Shown here: positions 25,314 to 34,378 of the stretch, piece after piece
Layout of the letters: each line of letters starts with the position of its first letter
Numbering within the stretch: the first letter of the stretch is position 1
Program-made: the position numbers and the translations under genes
NCBI GenBank assembly: GCA_964385635.1
Contig: CAYLPU010000013.1
Span: forward strand, 6,417-70,416
Origin: CAYLPU01 sp964385635
GTDB taxonomy: Bacteria > Chloroflexota > Anaerolineae > B4-G1
DNA length: 64,000 nt
Reading direction: 5' to 3'
The notes under the pieces: model-generated
Database searches by the model: none
Seen by the model: the letters and a program-made list of their open reading frames with translations, nothing else
What the model was told of the DNA's origin: nothing

Positions 25314-28300
25314 TCACTGTCGTAGTGCCTCCAGGCGACGCAGTTGCGCCAGTATAGATTGCGGAGTGAGCCCGCTCTTGCGCATCAGCCCCTGAATGTG
25401 ACCGTCGAGAAGTTCGCGTTCCTCTGCGCTCACGTCCTTGGCAGTTAGCACGATGACCGGGATGTCCACTGTTTCGGCGTCGGCCCGGAGTTTCTCCAGC
25501 ACCTCAAAGCCGCTCATCCCCGGCATCAGCAAGTCCAGCAGGATCACGTCGGGGTGCTCACCGCGGGCTAAGGTCAGTCCCTGCTTGCCGTCGTATGCCG
25601 CGAGCAACGTGTAACTCTCAGCCGGTAGCATTTGCTGCAGCAACTTGATCACCCCGGGGTCGTCGTCCACAGCCAGGACGGTGACGTGCCGTGTGAGGGG
25701 GTCAGGCGCTGCCAGCCGGTCAAGCAGCCTGTGCAGGTCCTCCCGCCGTATCGGTTTGATCAAGTAATCCACCGCTCCCAGGCTGAACGCCAACTCACCG
25801 TCTTCCAGCGCCGAAATGATCAGCACCGGGATGTCCTTGGTCTGTGGGTCTGACTTGAGGGCACGTAGCACCTCCCAACCGTCTTGATCGGGGAGCATGA
25901 TGTCAAGCGTGATGAAGGCGGGTCTCAACTCATGGGCCCGATCCAGCACACCCACGCCGTTGTAGTGCGGAACGGGTGTGTAGCCCTCCTGACGCAGGTA
26001 GAAGGCCAGGAGATCGCTGAATTGATGATCATCCTCGACCACCAGCACCGTCTTGTTGCCCGAAGGCGGCGCAGTTTCTCCAGCCGCATCCGGTTCTGCA
26101 GCCGGTGGGCCGGCGAGCGGAAGCAAGATTGAGAAGGTCGCCCCGTGCCCATACTCGCTTTCGACCCAGATGCGGCCTCCGTGCATCTCGATCAGCCGCT
26201 TGCTGATGGCCAACCCCAGCCCGGTGCCTGTCATCTCCCGCGCTGCCGAGCCATCTGCCTGGCGGAACTCCTCAAAGACGATCTCCTGATCCTCCGGCTT
26301 GATCCCGATGCCGGTGTCCGCTATGGAGAAGAGCATCGTGGCCGGGTCGGCCAGGCAGCAGGAGAGGGTGATGTGCCCCTCGACAGGGGTGAACTTATAA
26401 CTGTTGCTGAGCAGGTTGAGCAACACCTGCTTGACCCGGAACCGGTCGGCAGTCAGTGGCGGCAAATCATCGGCCTGTTCTATCGTCAGCACCTGCGACT
26501 TCTTTTGGATCATCGGCGCAACCGTCATCTGCACTTCCGCCAGCAGCCCCGTCACGTCAAAAGCCGTCTGCTCCAGTTCCATACGCCCGGCCTCGATCTT
26601 GGAGAGGTCGAGGATGTCGTTGATCAGGGACAGGAGATGGTGTCCGCTGGAGCGGATGTTTTCTAAGCATTCCTTTTGATCAGGGGTTACCTGGCCCACA
26701 AACCCATCAATCAGCACCTCGGAGAAGCCGATGACAGAGTTGAGCGGGGTGCGGAGTTCGTGGCTCATGTTGGCGAGGAACTGGCTCTTGAGCCGGTCTA
26801 GTTCCTGCAAGCGGACGTTGGCCTCCTCCAGCGCCTCCGCCCGCTGCTGCAACTCGATCCCGACCGCCTCCACCTCCTCGAACAACCGGGCCCGCTCCAC
26901 GAGCACAGCCAGGTTACTGGCCAATGTGTTCAATAGCCTCTGGTCGTCGTCCGTGAAGGCGTTGGGTTGAGGGCTCTCGACGTTGAGGACGCCGATGACC
27001 GACCGGCCGATGCGCATGGGAACGCACAGTTCGGAGCGGACGTCGGGGACCCCTTCGACGTAGCGGGGGTCCAGGCGCACGTCGGGCACCAGGGCAGGCT
27101 CGCCGTGCTGTGCCACCCAGCCGGTGATCCCCTCGCCCAGTTGCAGGCGCAGATTCTTGATCGCATCCGGTGGATAGCCAACACTGGCCTCCATGTGCAA
27201 CAAACCGCTCTCTGGCTCCAGCAGCATGAGTGCGACGTGCGTGCTCTCTAACTGGGAGGCCAGGGCAACCGCTGCGGCCTGCAGGGTCTCCTCCAGGCGC
27301 ACGCCAGAGGCGGCGGCCATCCCCACTTCGTGGAGTAACTGCAGTTCGCGCACTCGACGCTGGGTCTCCTCGAACAACCGGGCCTGTTCAATGAGCACAG
27401 CCAGGTTGCTGGCCAGCGTGCTCAGCAGCCGCTGGTCATCGTCCGTGAAGGTGTTGGGTTGAGGGCTCTCGACGTTGAGGACGCCGATAACTTGTGAGCC
27501 TGCGACCAGGGGGACGCATAGTTCGGAACGGATATCAGGGATCTCTTCGTAATAGCGGGGGTCCAGCCGCACGTCGGGCACCAGGGCAGGCTCGCCGTGC
27601 TGTACCACCCAATCGGTGATTCCTTTTCCAGATGGAATGCGCAGACCATGCATTCCGTCTGGGAGATAGCCGATAGCAGCCTTCTGGTATAATACGCCGC
27701 TCTCTTGATCCAATAGCGCAATCCCCACATGGAGGTCTCCTAACTCGGCAGCCAGGGCCTTCACTGTGGCCTGCAGGGTCTCCTCCAGGCGCACGCCAGA
27801 GGCGGCGGCCGTCCCCACTTCGTGGAGTAACTGCAGTTCGCGCACCCGCTGGCGGGCCTGCTCGTACAGCCGACCGTTCTCCAGCGCCACGCCGATCTGC
27901 TGGCCGATGGCGGTCAGAAGCGCGTAGTCGGCCTCAGAAACGGGGTGGGGCGCAGTGCCGAACAGGCAGAAGGTGCCCAGAGCGCGATCTTTATGGACAA
28001 TCGGTGCACCCATGTAGGACTGCAACCCCGCCTTCAACAGCCTGCTCACTTCCACCGGTGCATCTTCGTGCAGGTCCCCCAGCCCCAGGATCTTCCCTTC
28101 CCGGTACACGAACTCGCACAACGAGCCACTCAAGCCATGGGTTTCCAGATGTTCGACGAAGGGCCGTGGCAAATCCGTGTAACTGAAAAGCACCAGATCG
28201 CCCGTGCATTCATCGGCCAGAGCGACCAGGCCGCCCGCGAAGCCCAGCGCCTGGACGGTGCGTGAGAGAGCCCGGTCCAGGATGTCCTGCAACTCGAGCG

Positions 28301-31300
28301 AAGTGGACAGGGCCTCGGCCACCGAGTTGAGCGCGGCCAGTTCCCGGTTGCGGCGTGAGATTTCCGCCTCCGCCCGCTTGCGCTCGGTCATATCGGTGGT
28401 GAAGCCAATCATGCGAACGGGATTTCCGGCCTCGTCCCAAAGTGCCTGTCCCCTGGCACGGAACCAACGATACTCGCCCGATTTGGTGCGTAGTCGCTGC
28501 TCCACGTCGTATAGCCCTCGATCCTTCAAGTGAGCTTCTATTGCTGCCCCCGTGTGCTCTCTGTCGTCTGGATGCAGGTGTGATTCAAACGTGTCAAAGT
28601 CAACCTCGAGTTCATCATCAGCATATCCAAGCAACTCCTTGAAACGCGGAGACCAGTAGAGCGAGTTGTTTTGAATATCCCAGTCCCATAACCCGTCATT
28701 CGAACCGCGCACGGCCAGGGCAAACCGCTCTTCACTGACTCGCAATGCCTCCTCCGCCCGCTTGCGCTCGGTCAATTCTTGCTGCGCCTGCTCGTACAGC
28801 CGCGCGTTCTCTATGGCCACGGCGATCTGATCCGCCAGGGTCTCCATGGCTGTGAGGTCTGTCTCGTCGAAGGCGTTCAATTGGGTGTCCTGAACGTCGA
28901 GCACGCCGATGACCCGGCCGGCCAGTCTGAGCGGCACGCACAACTCTGACCCTGCCGACGTCTCTTCCAGGAAGCCGGGGATGTAGCGCGGTTCCTGGCT
29001 CACGTCGTTGGACAGGAGCGGCTGGCCGGTCTCGGCTGTCCAACCGATCATCCCCACCCCCACCGCCTGGCGGTATTCTTCCGCCGCCACGTCCTTGAAG
29101 CCGCCAGACATAGCCACCCTCTCCATCTCGCTGGCCGCTTCATCGAGCAGGAAGAGGGACACGGTATGGTACTCGAAGCCTCGCTGAATGGCAGCGACGA
29201 TCTCCTGTAGAAGCCGGTCTGGGTCCAAGATCGAGGCGGCCTGCCGGGCCACCTGGTTGACCACGGTCAACTGGGTGACTCGTTTCTGTTCCGCCTCGTA
29301 CATCCGTACGTTGCGGATGGCGATGGCGGCCTGAGTGGCGAGCAGACTCAGCAGTTCGGCGTCGGCTGGGGTGAAGGTACGCGGCGGGGCGGCGTGCACC
29401 TGCAAGACGCCCAAGAACTTGTCGCCCCAGCGGACCGGCACGCCGACGATGGCCGCGAAGGGGTAGTCCTTATAGACAGCGGCCTGTCCCTCCCAATGCT
29501 GGTAATCGTCCACGATGAGCGGCTTGCCGGTCTCCCAGACCTTGCCGGAGAGACCCTCACCCCGGCGGATGACCGGATTGCCGGGCACCGGATTGGGGCT
29601 GATGGACGCAGTCCACTCCAGCACATCCCGCTCCGGCTGGTAGAGGTCAATGCCTCCCGTAGTACCCCCCAGCAGTTCGATGGCCCGCGAGACGATAGAG
29701 CGGAGAAGCGCATCCAGGTTCAACTGGGCGGTGAGTTCCAGTCCCACCTGCTGCAGCGCCTCCAACTGGGTCGTCCGTTGCCGGATATCCTCCTCTGTCC
29801 GCTTGCGCTCGGTGATGTCGCGGACAACACCCCGGAACCCAACATGCTTGCCTGTGGGATCTCTTATCAGAGATACAGACGCCTCAACGAACCTCTTGGT
29901 CCCGTCTTTTCTGATGACCTCCCAATCGAATACTTCAGCCGGTTTCCTTGTTCGGTAGACCGTATTGAAGGTTTGATACACTTCACTGGCGTCCTCGTCG
30001 TCCATGTACCCTCGGTTATTCATGCCCATCAATTCATCTTTGGGATATCCAAGGAGCTTGCACAACGAATCGTTGAAAAACGTAAAGTTTCCGGCAATGT
30101 CAACTTCGAAATAGCCGTCTTCGATGTTCTCGAGAATGGTTCGATATTTCTCCTCGCTCTCCCGCAGCGCCTCCTCCGCCCGCTTGCGCGCGGTGATATC
30201 GCGGATAACACCCCGGAACCCAACAGGCTCGCCTGTGGGATCTCTTATCAGAGACACAGACGCCTCAACGAACCTCTTGGTCCCGTCTTTTCTGATGACC
30301 TCCCAATCGAATACTTCAGCCGGTTTCCTTGTTCGGTAGACCGTATTGAAGGTTTGATACACTTCACTGGCGTCCTCGTCGTCCATGTACCCTCGGTTAT
30401 TCATGCCCATCAATTCATCTTTGGGATATCCAAGGAGCTTGCACAACGAATCGTTGAAAAACGTAAAGTTTCCGGCAATGTCAACTTCGAAATAGCCGTC
30501 TTCGATGTTCTCGAGAATGGTTCGATATTTCTCCTCGCTCTCCCGCAGCGCCTCCTCCGCCCGCTTGCGCTCGGTGATATCCTCACCGATGCTCATTGTG
30601 CCCACCGGATTCCCACTCTCGTCCAATAGCAGCGTGTTGTTCCAGGCGATCAGCCGTTCTTCGCCCTCCCTGGTTAGAATGGGGTTCTCGTAGTGGGGAT
30701 GAATCCCAGCCTCCAGGATCTCGCTGAACACCGTGCCCACTGCAGGATGATCTCTTTCCGGGATGAAGGTCTGGAACCAATCCTTCCCCAGCACCTCGTC
30801 GAGCGTGTACCCCGCCAGTTCCAGGAGATGGGGGTTGGCATAGGCTACGTTACCTTCCTGATCCAGGCCCACGGTGACCAGCCTTACGTTGTCCAGCAGA
30901 GTCTGGAAACGACGCTCGGCCTCTTGTAGTTTTGACTCTGCCCGCTTGCGCTCGGTGAGACTCCTCTCCAACTTCTGCATCAACGTACCCTTGCGCCAGG
31001 CGGCGGCCATCTGGTGGGCGAAGGCGGTGATCGCCGGTACGTCGTTTTCGGTCAGATCATCCGACTGCACCGAGAGCACACCGATGACCTTATCCTCCAC
31101 GATGAGAGGGACGGCGATGGCTCTCGGGATTCTCAACATTCTAACCATTTGCCCGGCGAACCTTTTGACGGGCTCAGGTAATATCTGCCGTGTTGCCTCT
31201 TCCGCATTCTCCAGAAAGACGGTATTCCTCTCCCAGACCACCTCTCTGTACAGGTCTACAGTTTCGACAGGCATGGAGAAGTCCTCTGTCTTAAGGCCCA

Positions 31301-31916
31301 CCAGTTTCTCGGCCGCCTTGATCGCTCTGGCCGCGTAGCCCAAATACCTGGGGAACAGCCTGGTCTGGCTCTCGTCTGTGAGGAAAATCACACAGGATAG
31401 ATCGAGCGTCTTGAACTCTTCGGCAACTGCAGCGAATATCTCTTCCGGTGTCAGGGCCTGCCCCATAGCCAGAGCCGCCTGGTTCAGCGCTTGCAGCAAG
31501 CGCTCCGCCCGCTGCTCCTCTTCAGCAAGCCGCTGCTGGCGGAGAGCCCGCTCAATCGCAGAGGGCAGCAATTTGAGGTACTCCCCCTCCACGTCCTTGA
31601 CGATGTAATCGCTCGTGCCAAGTTTCATCGCCTCCACCGCGATCTGCTCGTTACCGGTGCCGGTGACCATGATCGTGGGTGGCAGCGGACCTCGGGAAGC
31701 CAGAAAACGAAGCACCTCCAGCCCGTCATGGACGGGCATCGTCTGGTCCACGGCCACTACGTCGTAGGAGCCTGTCTCGTACATGGCCAGACTCTCTTCA
31801 CCGTCGCGGGCGATGTCTACGACGTAGCCGGCTTGTTCCAGCCTCTTCTGGAAAAGACGTGCCGATCCTGGATCGTCTTCCATATAGAGGATGCGGATGG
31901 CTTTGGATTTAGACAT
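25314..31916 (-). CDS. giant multi-PAS/GAF hybrid sensor histidine kinase with three receiver domains
   Basis: This 2200-residue soluble protein has no membrane segments. Domain order is: receiver (about 5-125, Asp57 in VVAVDQTMP), GAF-like (145-310), PAS (330-455), two near-identical PAS units (about 446-572 and 573-699), GAF (715-880), GAF (885-1055), PAS_3-type (1065-1185), GAF (1190-1365), two closely related GAF units (about 1375-1700), HisKA with His1719 in SHELRTP, HATPase (about 1825-1945), and two C-terminal receivers (about 1970-2085 and 2090-2195). ITERKRAEEAL linkers separate the PAS units. It would sense cytosolic redox or small-ligand signals and pass phosphate to its own receivers and the adjacent Hpt. 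Its upstream partners (HTH and receivers) lie beyond the RAYT/REP insertion. Confidence 0.95.
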   Translation of the reverse strand: MSKSKAIRILYMEDDPGSARLFQKRLEQAGYVVDIARDGEESLAMYETGSYDVVAVDQTMPVHDGLEVLRFLASRGPLPPTIMVTGTGNEQIAVEAMKLGTSDYIVKDVEGEYLKLLPSAIERALRQQRLAEEEQRAERLLQALNQAALAMGQALTPEEIFAAVAEEFKTLDLSCVIFLTDESQTRLFPRYLGYAARAIKAAEKLVGLKTEDFSMPVETVDLYREVVWERNTVFLENAEEATRQILPEPVKRFAGQMVRMLRIPRAIAVPLIVEDKVIGVLSVQSDDLTENDVPAITAFAHQMAAAWRKGTLMQKLERSLTERKRAESKLQEAERRFQTLLDNVRLVTVGLDQEGNVAYANPHLLELAGYTLDEVLGKDWFQTFIPERDHPAVGTVFSEILEAGIHPHYENPILTREGEERLIAWNNTLLLDESGNPVGTMSIGEDITERKRAEEALRESEEKYRTILENIEDGYFEVDIAGNFTFFNDSLCKLLGYPKDELMGMNNRGYMDDEDASEVYQTFNTVYRTRKPAEVFDWEVIRKDGTKRFVEASVSLIRDPTGEPVGFRGVIRDITARKRAEEALRESEEKYRTILENIEDGYFEVDIAGNFTFFNDSLCKLLGYPKDELMGMNNRGYMDDEDASEVYQTFNTVYRTRKPAEVFDWEVIRKDGTKRFVEASVSLIRDPTGKHVGFRGVVRDITERKRTEEDIRQRTTQLEALQQVGLELTAQLNLDALLRSIVSRAIELLGGTTGGIDLYQPERDVLEWTASISPNPVPGNPVIRRGEGLSGKVWETGKPLIVDDYQHWEGQAAVYKDYPFAAIVGVPVRWGDKFLGVLQVHAAPPRTFTPADAELLSLLATQAAIAIRNVRMYEAEQKRVTQLTVVNQVARQAASILDPDRLLQEIVAAIQRGFEYHTVSLFLLDEAASEMERVAMSGGFKDVAAEEYRQAVGVGMIGWTAETGQPLLSNDVSQEPRYIPGFLEETSAGSELCVPLRLAGRVIGVLDVQDTQLNAFDETDLTAMETLADQIAVAIENARLYEQAQQELTERKRAEEALRVSEERFALAVRGSNDGLWDWDIQNNSLYWSPRFKELLGYADDELEVDFDTFESHLHPDDREHTGAAIEAHLKDRGLYDVEQRLRTKSGEYRWFRARGQALWDEAGNPVRMIGFTTDMTERKRAEAEISRRNRELAALNSVAEALSTSLELQDILDRALSRTVQALGFAGGLVALADECTGDLVLFSYTDLPRPFVEHLETHGLSGSLCEFVYREGKILGLGDLHEDAPVEVSRLLKAGLQSYMGAPIVHKDRALGTFCLFGTAPHPVSEADYALLTAIGQQIGVALENGRLYEQARQRVRELQLLHEVGTAAASGVRLEETLQATVKALAAELGDLHVGIALLDQESGVLYQKAAIGYLPDGMHGLRIPSGKGITDWVVQHGEPALVPDVRLDPRYYEEIPDIRSELCVPLVAGSQVIGVLNVESPQPNTFTDDDQRLLSTLASNLAVLIEQARLFEETQRRVRELQLLHEVGMAAASGVRLEETLQAAAVALASQLESTHVALMLLEPESGLLHMEASVGYPPDAIKNLRLQLGEGITGWVAQHGEPALVPDVRLDPRYVEGVPDVRSELCVPMRIGRSVIGVLNVESPQPNAFTDDDQRLLNTLASNLAVLVERARLFEEVEAVGIELQQRAEALEEANVRLQELDRLKSQFLANMSHELRTPLNSVIGFSEVLIDGFVGQVTPDQKECLENIRSSGHHLLSLINDILDLSKIEAGRMELEQTAFDVTGLLAEVQMTVAPMIQKKSQVLTIEQADDLPPLTADRFRVKQVLLNLLSNSYKFTPVEGHITLSCCLADPATMLFSIADTGIGIKPEDQEIVFEEFRQADGSAAREMTGTGLGLAISKRLIEMHGGRIWVESEYGHGATFSILLPLAGPPAAEPDAAGETAPPSGNKTVLVVEDDHQFSDLLAFYLRQEGYTPVPHYNGVGVLDRAHELRPAFITLDIMLPDQDGWEVLRALKSDPQTKDIPVLIISALEDGELAFSLGAVDYLIKPIRREDLHRLLDRLAAPDPLTRHVTVLAVDDDPGVIKLLQQMLPAESYTLLAAYDGKQGLTLARGEHPDVILLDLLMPGMSGFEVLEKLRADAETVDIPVIVLTAKDVSAEERELLDGHIQGLMRKSGLTPQSILAQLRRLEALRQ
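29820..30581 (-). repeat. tandem 381-bp duplication inside the kinase gene
   Basis: Bases 29820-30200 and 30201-30581 are near-identical head-to-tail copies, each encoding one 127-residue PAS unit plus linker. Only a few base differences are visible (for example in the segment around PTGKHVGF against PTGEPVGF). The length is a multiple of three, so the reading frame is kept. This is a recent in-frame duplication. Confidence 0.9.
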
Positions 31917-31998
31917 GACATTTACTCCCCGGCCGGTATTTGCTACCGGAAGTTTCTATCAATCTGTGTCTCCGTCGGGCGAAATCTTCTCCTCCTCC

Positions 31999-32203
31999 GT
32001 TGGGCGAGGTCTCCGACCCTTGTTGGGCGAGGTCTCCGACCGAGCCCCACGGCAGCGGTCAGGAGACCTTGCCGAACAGTTCCTACCACGGCAGCGGTCA
32101 GGAGACCTTGCCGAACAGTTTCTCCCACGGCGGCGGTCGGGAGACCTTGCCGAACCCCCGACTTGTTGGGCGAAGGTCTCTGACCGAGCCCTCTTCTACC
32201 ATT
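31999..32203. repeat. REP-like palindromic repeat cluster, left of the RAYT
   Basis: Three copies of a forward arm (containing CGGTCAGGAGACCTTGCC, one with GG for AG) and three of the inverse arm (TTGGGCGAGGTCTC...GACC) are mixed over about 200 bp, less regularly than in the right cluster. The two arms are near reverse complements and fold into hairpins. The cluster ends inside the 3' end of the RAYT gene. The kinase gene starts at 31916, and 31917-31998 shows nothing else. Confidence 0.8.
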
Positions 32204-32735
32204 CCACTGGCGTTAGAATGACCTCGGACTCGCCTCCCTCCAACCAATACGCAGCAGACGAGAAACGCCAATGGCGCGCTTCTCGCACCAGTCCCTTTCG
32301 GCATGGGTTGTCGTGAATGTAGCCGGACTTCTGTCGCCAGAAAGCCCGAGTGTAAATCGCTTCAGGATGCGTGCCGGCCTGCCAGAAGCGATGTTGGCGG
32401 TCCTTCCCGGCCGCATTCCGTAACGTACTGGCAAAACACGCCGGCATTTGAGAGACGCAGTGGTCGGTAAGCTGCCGGCCCGTATACTTACGCAGGTCTG
32501 CCAGCGTCTGTCGTAAGCGGTCGGTGTCAAAGTCCTCATCGAACAGGATGGCGTGAAGATGAGTGGGCATAATCACATAGGTATTGATCCGCAGATGCTT
32601 ACGTTTATGGCAGAAATTGAGGCTGTCGGTGACAATGCAACAAGGTTCCTCAGCGATGAAAACAGGCAACCACTCGACGACACTGAAGGTGACGAAGTAG
32701 AGAGCATATTCTTGAACAATTCGGTAGCGTGCCAT
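32196..32735 (-). CDS. REP-associated tyrosine transposase (RAYT, Y1_Tnp family)
   Basis: This 179-residue HUH transposase of the IS200-related Y1 family has the HUH motif as H59-L-H61 in IMPTHLHAILF. The catalytic tyrosine is Tyr139 in KSGYIHDNPCRKGLV, the usual arrangement for RAYTs. These enzymes nick and rejoin single-stranded REP hairpins and are thought to spread them. It sits between two clusters of one hairpin family (31999-32203 and 32743-33198), which makes the assignment firm. The ATG at 32735 is 8 bp from the right cluster. Length is within the RAYT range and all key residues are present, so it may be active. Confidence 0.92.
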   Translation of the reverse strand: MARYRIVQEYALYFVTFSVVEWLPVFIAEEPCCIVTDSLNFCHKRKHLRINTYVIMPTHLHAILFDEDFDTDRLRQTLADLRKYTGRQLTDHCVSQMPACFASTLRNAAGKDRQHRFWQAGTHPEAIYTRAFWRQKSGYIHDNPCRKGLVREARHWRFSSAAYWLEGGESEVILTPVEW

Positions 32736-32742
32736 TTGTCCT

Positions 32743-33198
32743 CCACGGCGGCGGTCAGGAGACCTTGCCGAACCCCGACTTGTTGGGCGAGGGTCTCTGA
32801 CCGAGCCCCACGGCGGCGGTCAGGAGACCTTGCCGAACCCCGACTTGTTGGGCGAGGTCTCTGACCGAGCTCCACGGCGGCGGTCAGGAGACCTTGCCGA
32901 ACCCCCGACTTGTTGGGCGAGGGTCTCTGACCGAGCTCCACGGCGGCGGTCAGGAGACCTTGCCGAACCCCCGACTTGTTGGGCGAGGGTCTCTGACCGA
33001 GCTCCACGGCGGCGGTCAGGAGACCTTGCCGAACCCCCGAGTTGTTGGGCGAGGTCTCCGACCGAGCCCCACGGCGGCGGTCAGGAGACCTTGCCGAACC
33101 CCGACTTGTTGGGCGAGGTCTCTGACCGAGCTCCACGGCGGCGGTCAGGAGACCTTGCCGAACCCCCGAGTTGTTGGGCGAGGTCTCCGACCGAGCCC
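32743..33198. repeat. seven-unit REP hairpin array, right of the RAYT
   Basis: Seven head-to-tail units of 64-66 bp start at 32743, 32808, 32872, 32938, 33004, 33069 and 33133. Each has a CCACGGCGG head, a forward arm (CGGTCAGGAGACCTTGCCG), a short centre, and an inverse arm (GTTGGGCGAGG...GACCG) that pairs with the forward arm over about 21 bp. Length varies in small C and G runs. The array ends just after the stop of the receiver gene upstream on the minus strand. Open frames across it are repeats read in turn and are not genes. Confidence 0.92.
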
Positions 33199-33201
33199 TC
33201 A

Positions 33202-33585
33202 TCATCTCTCCTCTAGCGCGTCCAGGTACTGCCTCACCTGGCCCGGAAAAGTGCGGGTGTCAATCGGTTTAGTGATATAGCCATCGCAGCCGGCCGCCAG
33301 CGCTCGCTCGCGCTCTTCCGCCATGGCGTGTGCGGTGAGCGCCACAATAGGGATGTCCGCCGTCTCCGGCTGCGACTTTAACCTCTGCGCGGCATCGTAC
33401 CCGCTTACTTTGGGCAGTTGCAAATCCATCAGAATGAAATCCGGCTGCTCGCGTGTGGCAACCTCGATCGCCTCCTCGCCGTCCGCAGCAACCAACAGAC
33501 GATAGCCGTGGGGCTGCAGGACGGTCTCCACCAATTTGCGGCTGAGCAGACTATCCTCGACAATCAGGATGGTTTCATTCGCCAT
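33202..33585 (-). CDS. single-domain response regulator
   Basis: This 127-residue stand-alone receiver starts at ATG 33585 (MANETILIVEDS). Phospho-Asp lies in DFILMDLQLPK, with the conserved Thr/Ser in IVALTAHAM and Lys in GYITKPID. It is of the CheY/DivK type with no output domain and probably takes phosphate from the hybrid kinase and Hpt. Its start overlaps the end of the upstream truncated receiver gene by 11 bp. The stop is followed at once by the REP array, which separates it from the kinase gene. Confidence 0.92.
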   Translation of the reverse strand: MANETILIVEDSLLSRKLVETVLQPHGYRLLVAADGEEAIEVATREQPDFILMDLQLPKVSGYDAAQRLKSQPETADIPIVALTAHAMAEERERALAAGCDGYITKPIDTRTFPGQVRQYLDALEER

Positions 33586-33874
33586 AGCCAGCCACCTTCG
33601 CCTCAATGTCTCCCCTGGTGGTGAGCATGATCACCGGGATGTGAGCGGTGGCCTTCTCTTGCCGCAGCGCCCGGCAGACCTGGTAGCCGCTCAAACCAGG
33701 CATCACCACGTCGAGGACAATCGCATCGGGCTGCCAGTTCGTAACCACCCTCGACGCCTCCTCGCCATCGTTGGCCGCGTTGACCTGGTAGCCACCTGTA
33801 CGCAATGCATCACCAACGATGCGCGTCTGCAGCGCGCTGTCGTCCACGACAAGGACTTTGGCCGCTTCGGTCAT
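33575..33874 (-). CDS. truncated receiver domain protein
   Basis: This 99-residue receiver has VLVVDDSALQT, phospho-Asp in AIVLDVVMPG and IPVIMLTTRGD, but stops at VAGYGE, about 20 residues short of a full domain. The conserved Lys-Pro and the last beta strand and helix are missing. The stop is shared with the start of the next receiver gene (11-bp overlap), so an old frameshift or deletion joining two receivers is likely. It may be non-functional, or act only as a weak phosphate sink. It follows the HTH gene by 43 bp. Confidence 0.8.
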   Translation of the reverse strand: MTEAAKVLVVDDSALQTRIVGDALRTGGYQVNAANDGEEASRVVTNWQPDAIVLDVVMPGLSGYQVCRALRQEKATAHIPVIMLTTRGDIEAKVAGYGE

Positions 33875-33917
33875 TGTTTGCCCCTCACGCTATTCAGTCT
33901 CAGTTCGAGCAGTGTTC

Positions 33918-34136
33918 TCAGTTCCGCGGTCGAGACGACGCTGTCAGTGCGGAATCCACAGGCATCTTGTAGGTCTCCAGAAAGGACAGGAAATCGGACA
34001 GTAAGATGCGGTGGTGACCGCCTGGTGTGGTGTAAGCCTTGAGTTTGTCTTTTTTGATCCAGTTGACGATGGTTGCCTGGGAGACGTGACAATACCTGGC
34101 AGCCTGTCCAGTGGTCAGGAGTTTGATCTCAGACAT
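33918..34136 (-). CDS. excisionase/MerR-type HTH DNA-binding protein
   Basis: This 72-residue protein is a single winged-helix domain of the HTH_17 (excisionase-like) type: LTTGQAARYCHVSQATIVNWIKKDKLKAY, then the wing TPGGHHRILLSDFLSFL. In related bacteria such domains are often fused to receivers. Here it is a separate gene just ahead of two receivers and the hybrid kinase, and probably gives the pathway its DNA-binding output. The region 34137-34378, between it and divergent uvrB, should carry both promoters; an AT-rich stretch around 34215-34245 is a likely promoter for this gene. Confidence 0.85.
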   Translation of the reverse strand: MSEIKLLTTGQAARYCHVSQATIVNWIKKDKLKAYTTPGGHHRILLSDFLSFLETYKMPVDSALTASSRPRN

Positions 34137-34349
34137 CTATTGTTACCTCCTCAGCCAGATCGCTATTATGCAGGTGCACGAGGGGTTTGTGATGAACTTC
34201 ACGATTGTTCTACTCTTCACTATATTATAAGATTTTTTGAAATTGCGGTCAATGGGATAAAGATACTCAGTAGTTTATGGTAGTGGGCTGGTGATGGGCA
34301 TCACCATTCAGCCGCTCCATCAAACCTGGCGCACTGTCCCGACCTGATG

Positions 34350-34355
34350 TATAAT
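34350..34355 (+). promoter_or_regulatory. likely -10 element of uvrB
   Basis: A perfect TATAAT lies 23 bp ahead of the ATG at 34379, with AGGAGAG as the ribosome site between. I see no good -35 hexamer. No LexA-like site is evident. Confidence 0.4.
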
Positions 34356-34378
34356 CGAACGTTCTACAGGAGAGCAAC

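Noticed and set aside
29394..30629. 411-codon plus-strand frame opposite the kinase gene
   Set aside because: It is the mirror of strongly supported PAS/GAF coding sequence; its internal repeat comes from the kinase duplication.
32743..33198. Possible CRISPR array (regular repeats of about 65 bp)
   Set aside because: The whole unit repeats without unique spacers, each unit is an inverted-repeat hairpin, and a RAYT gene rather than cas genes is adjacent.
32553..33280. Long open frames on both strands across the repeat array and RAYT
   Set aside because: They are repeat units read through in changing frames (RRRSGDLAEP-type peptides), with no ribosome sites or domains.
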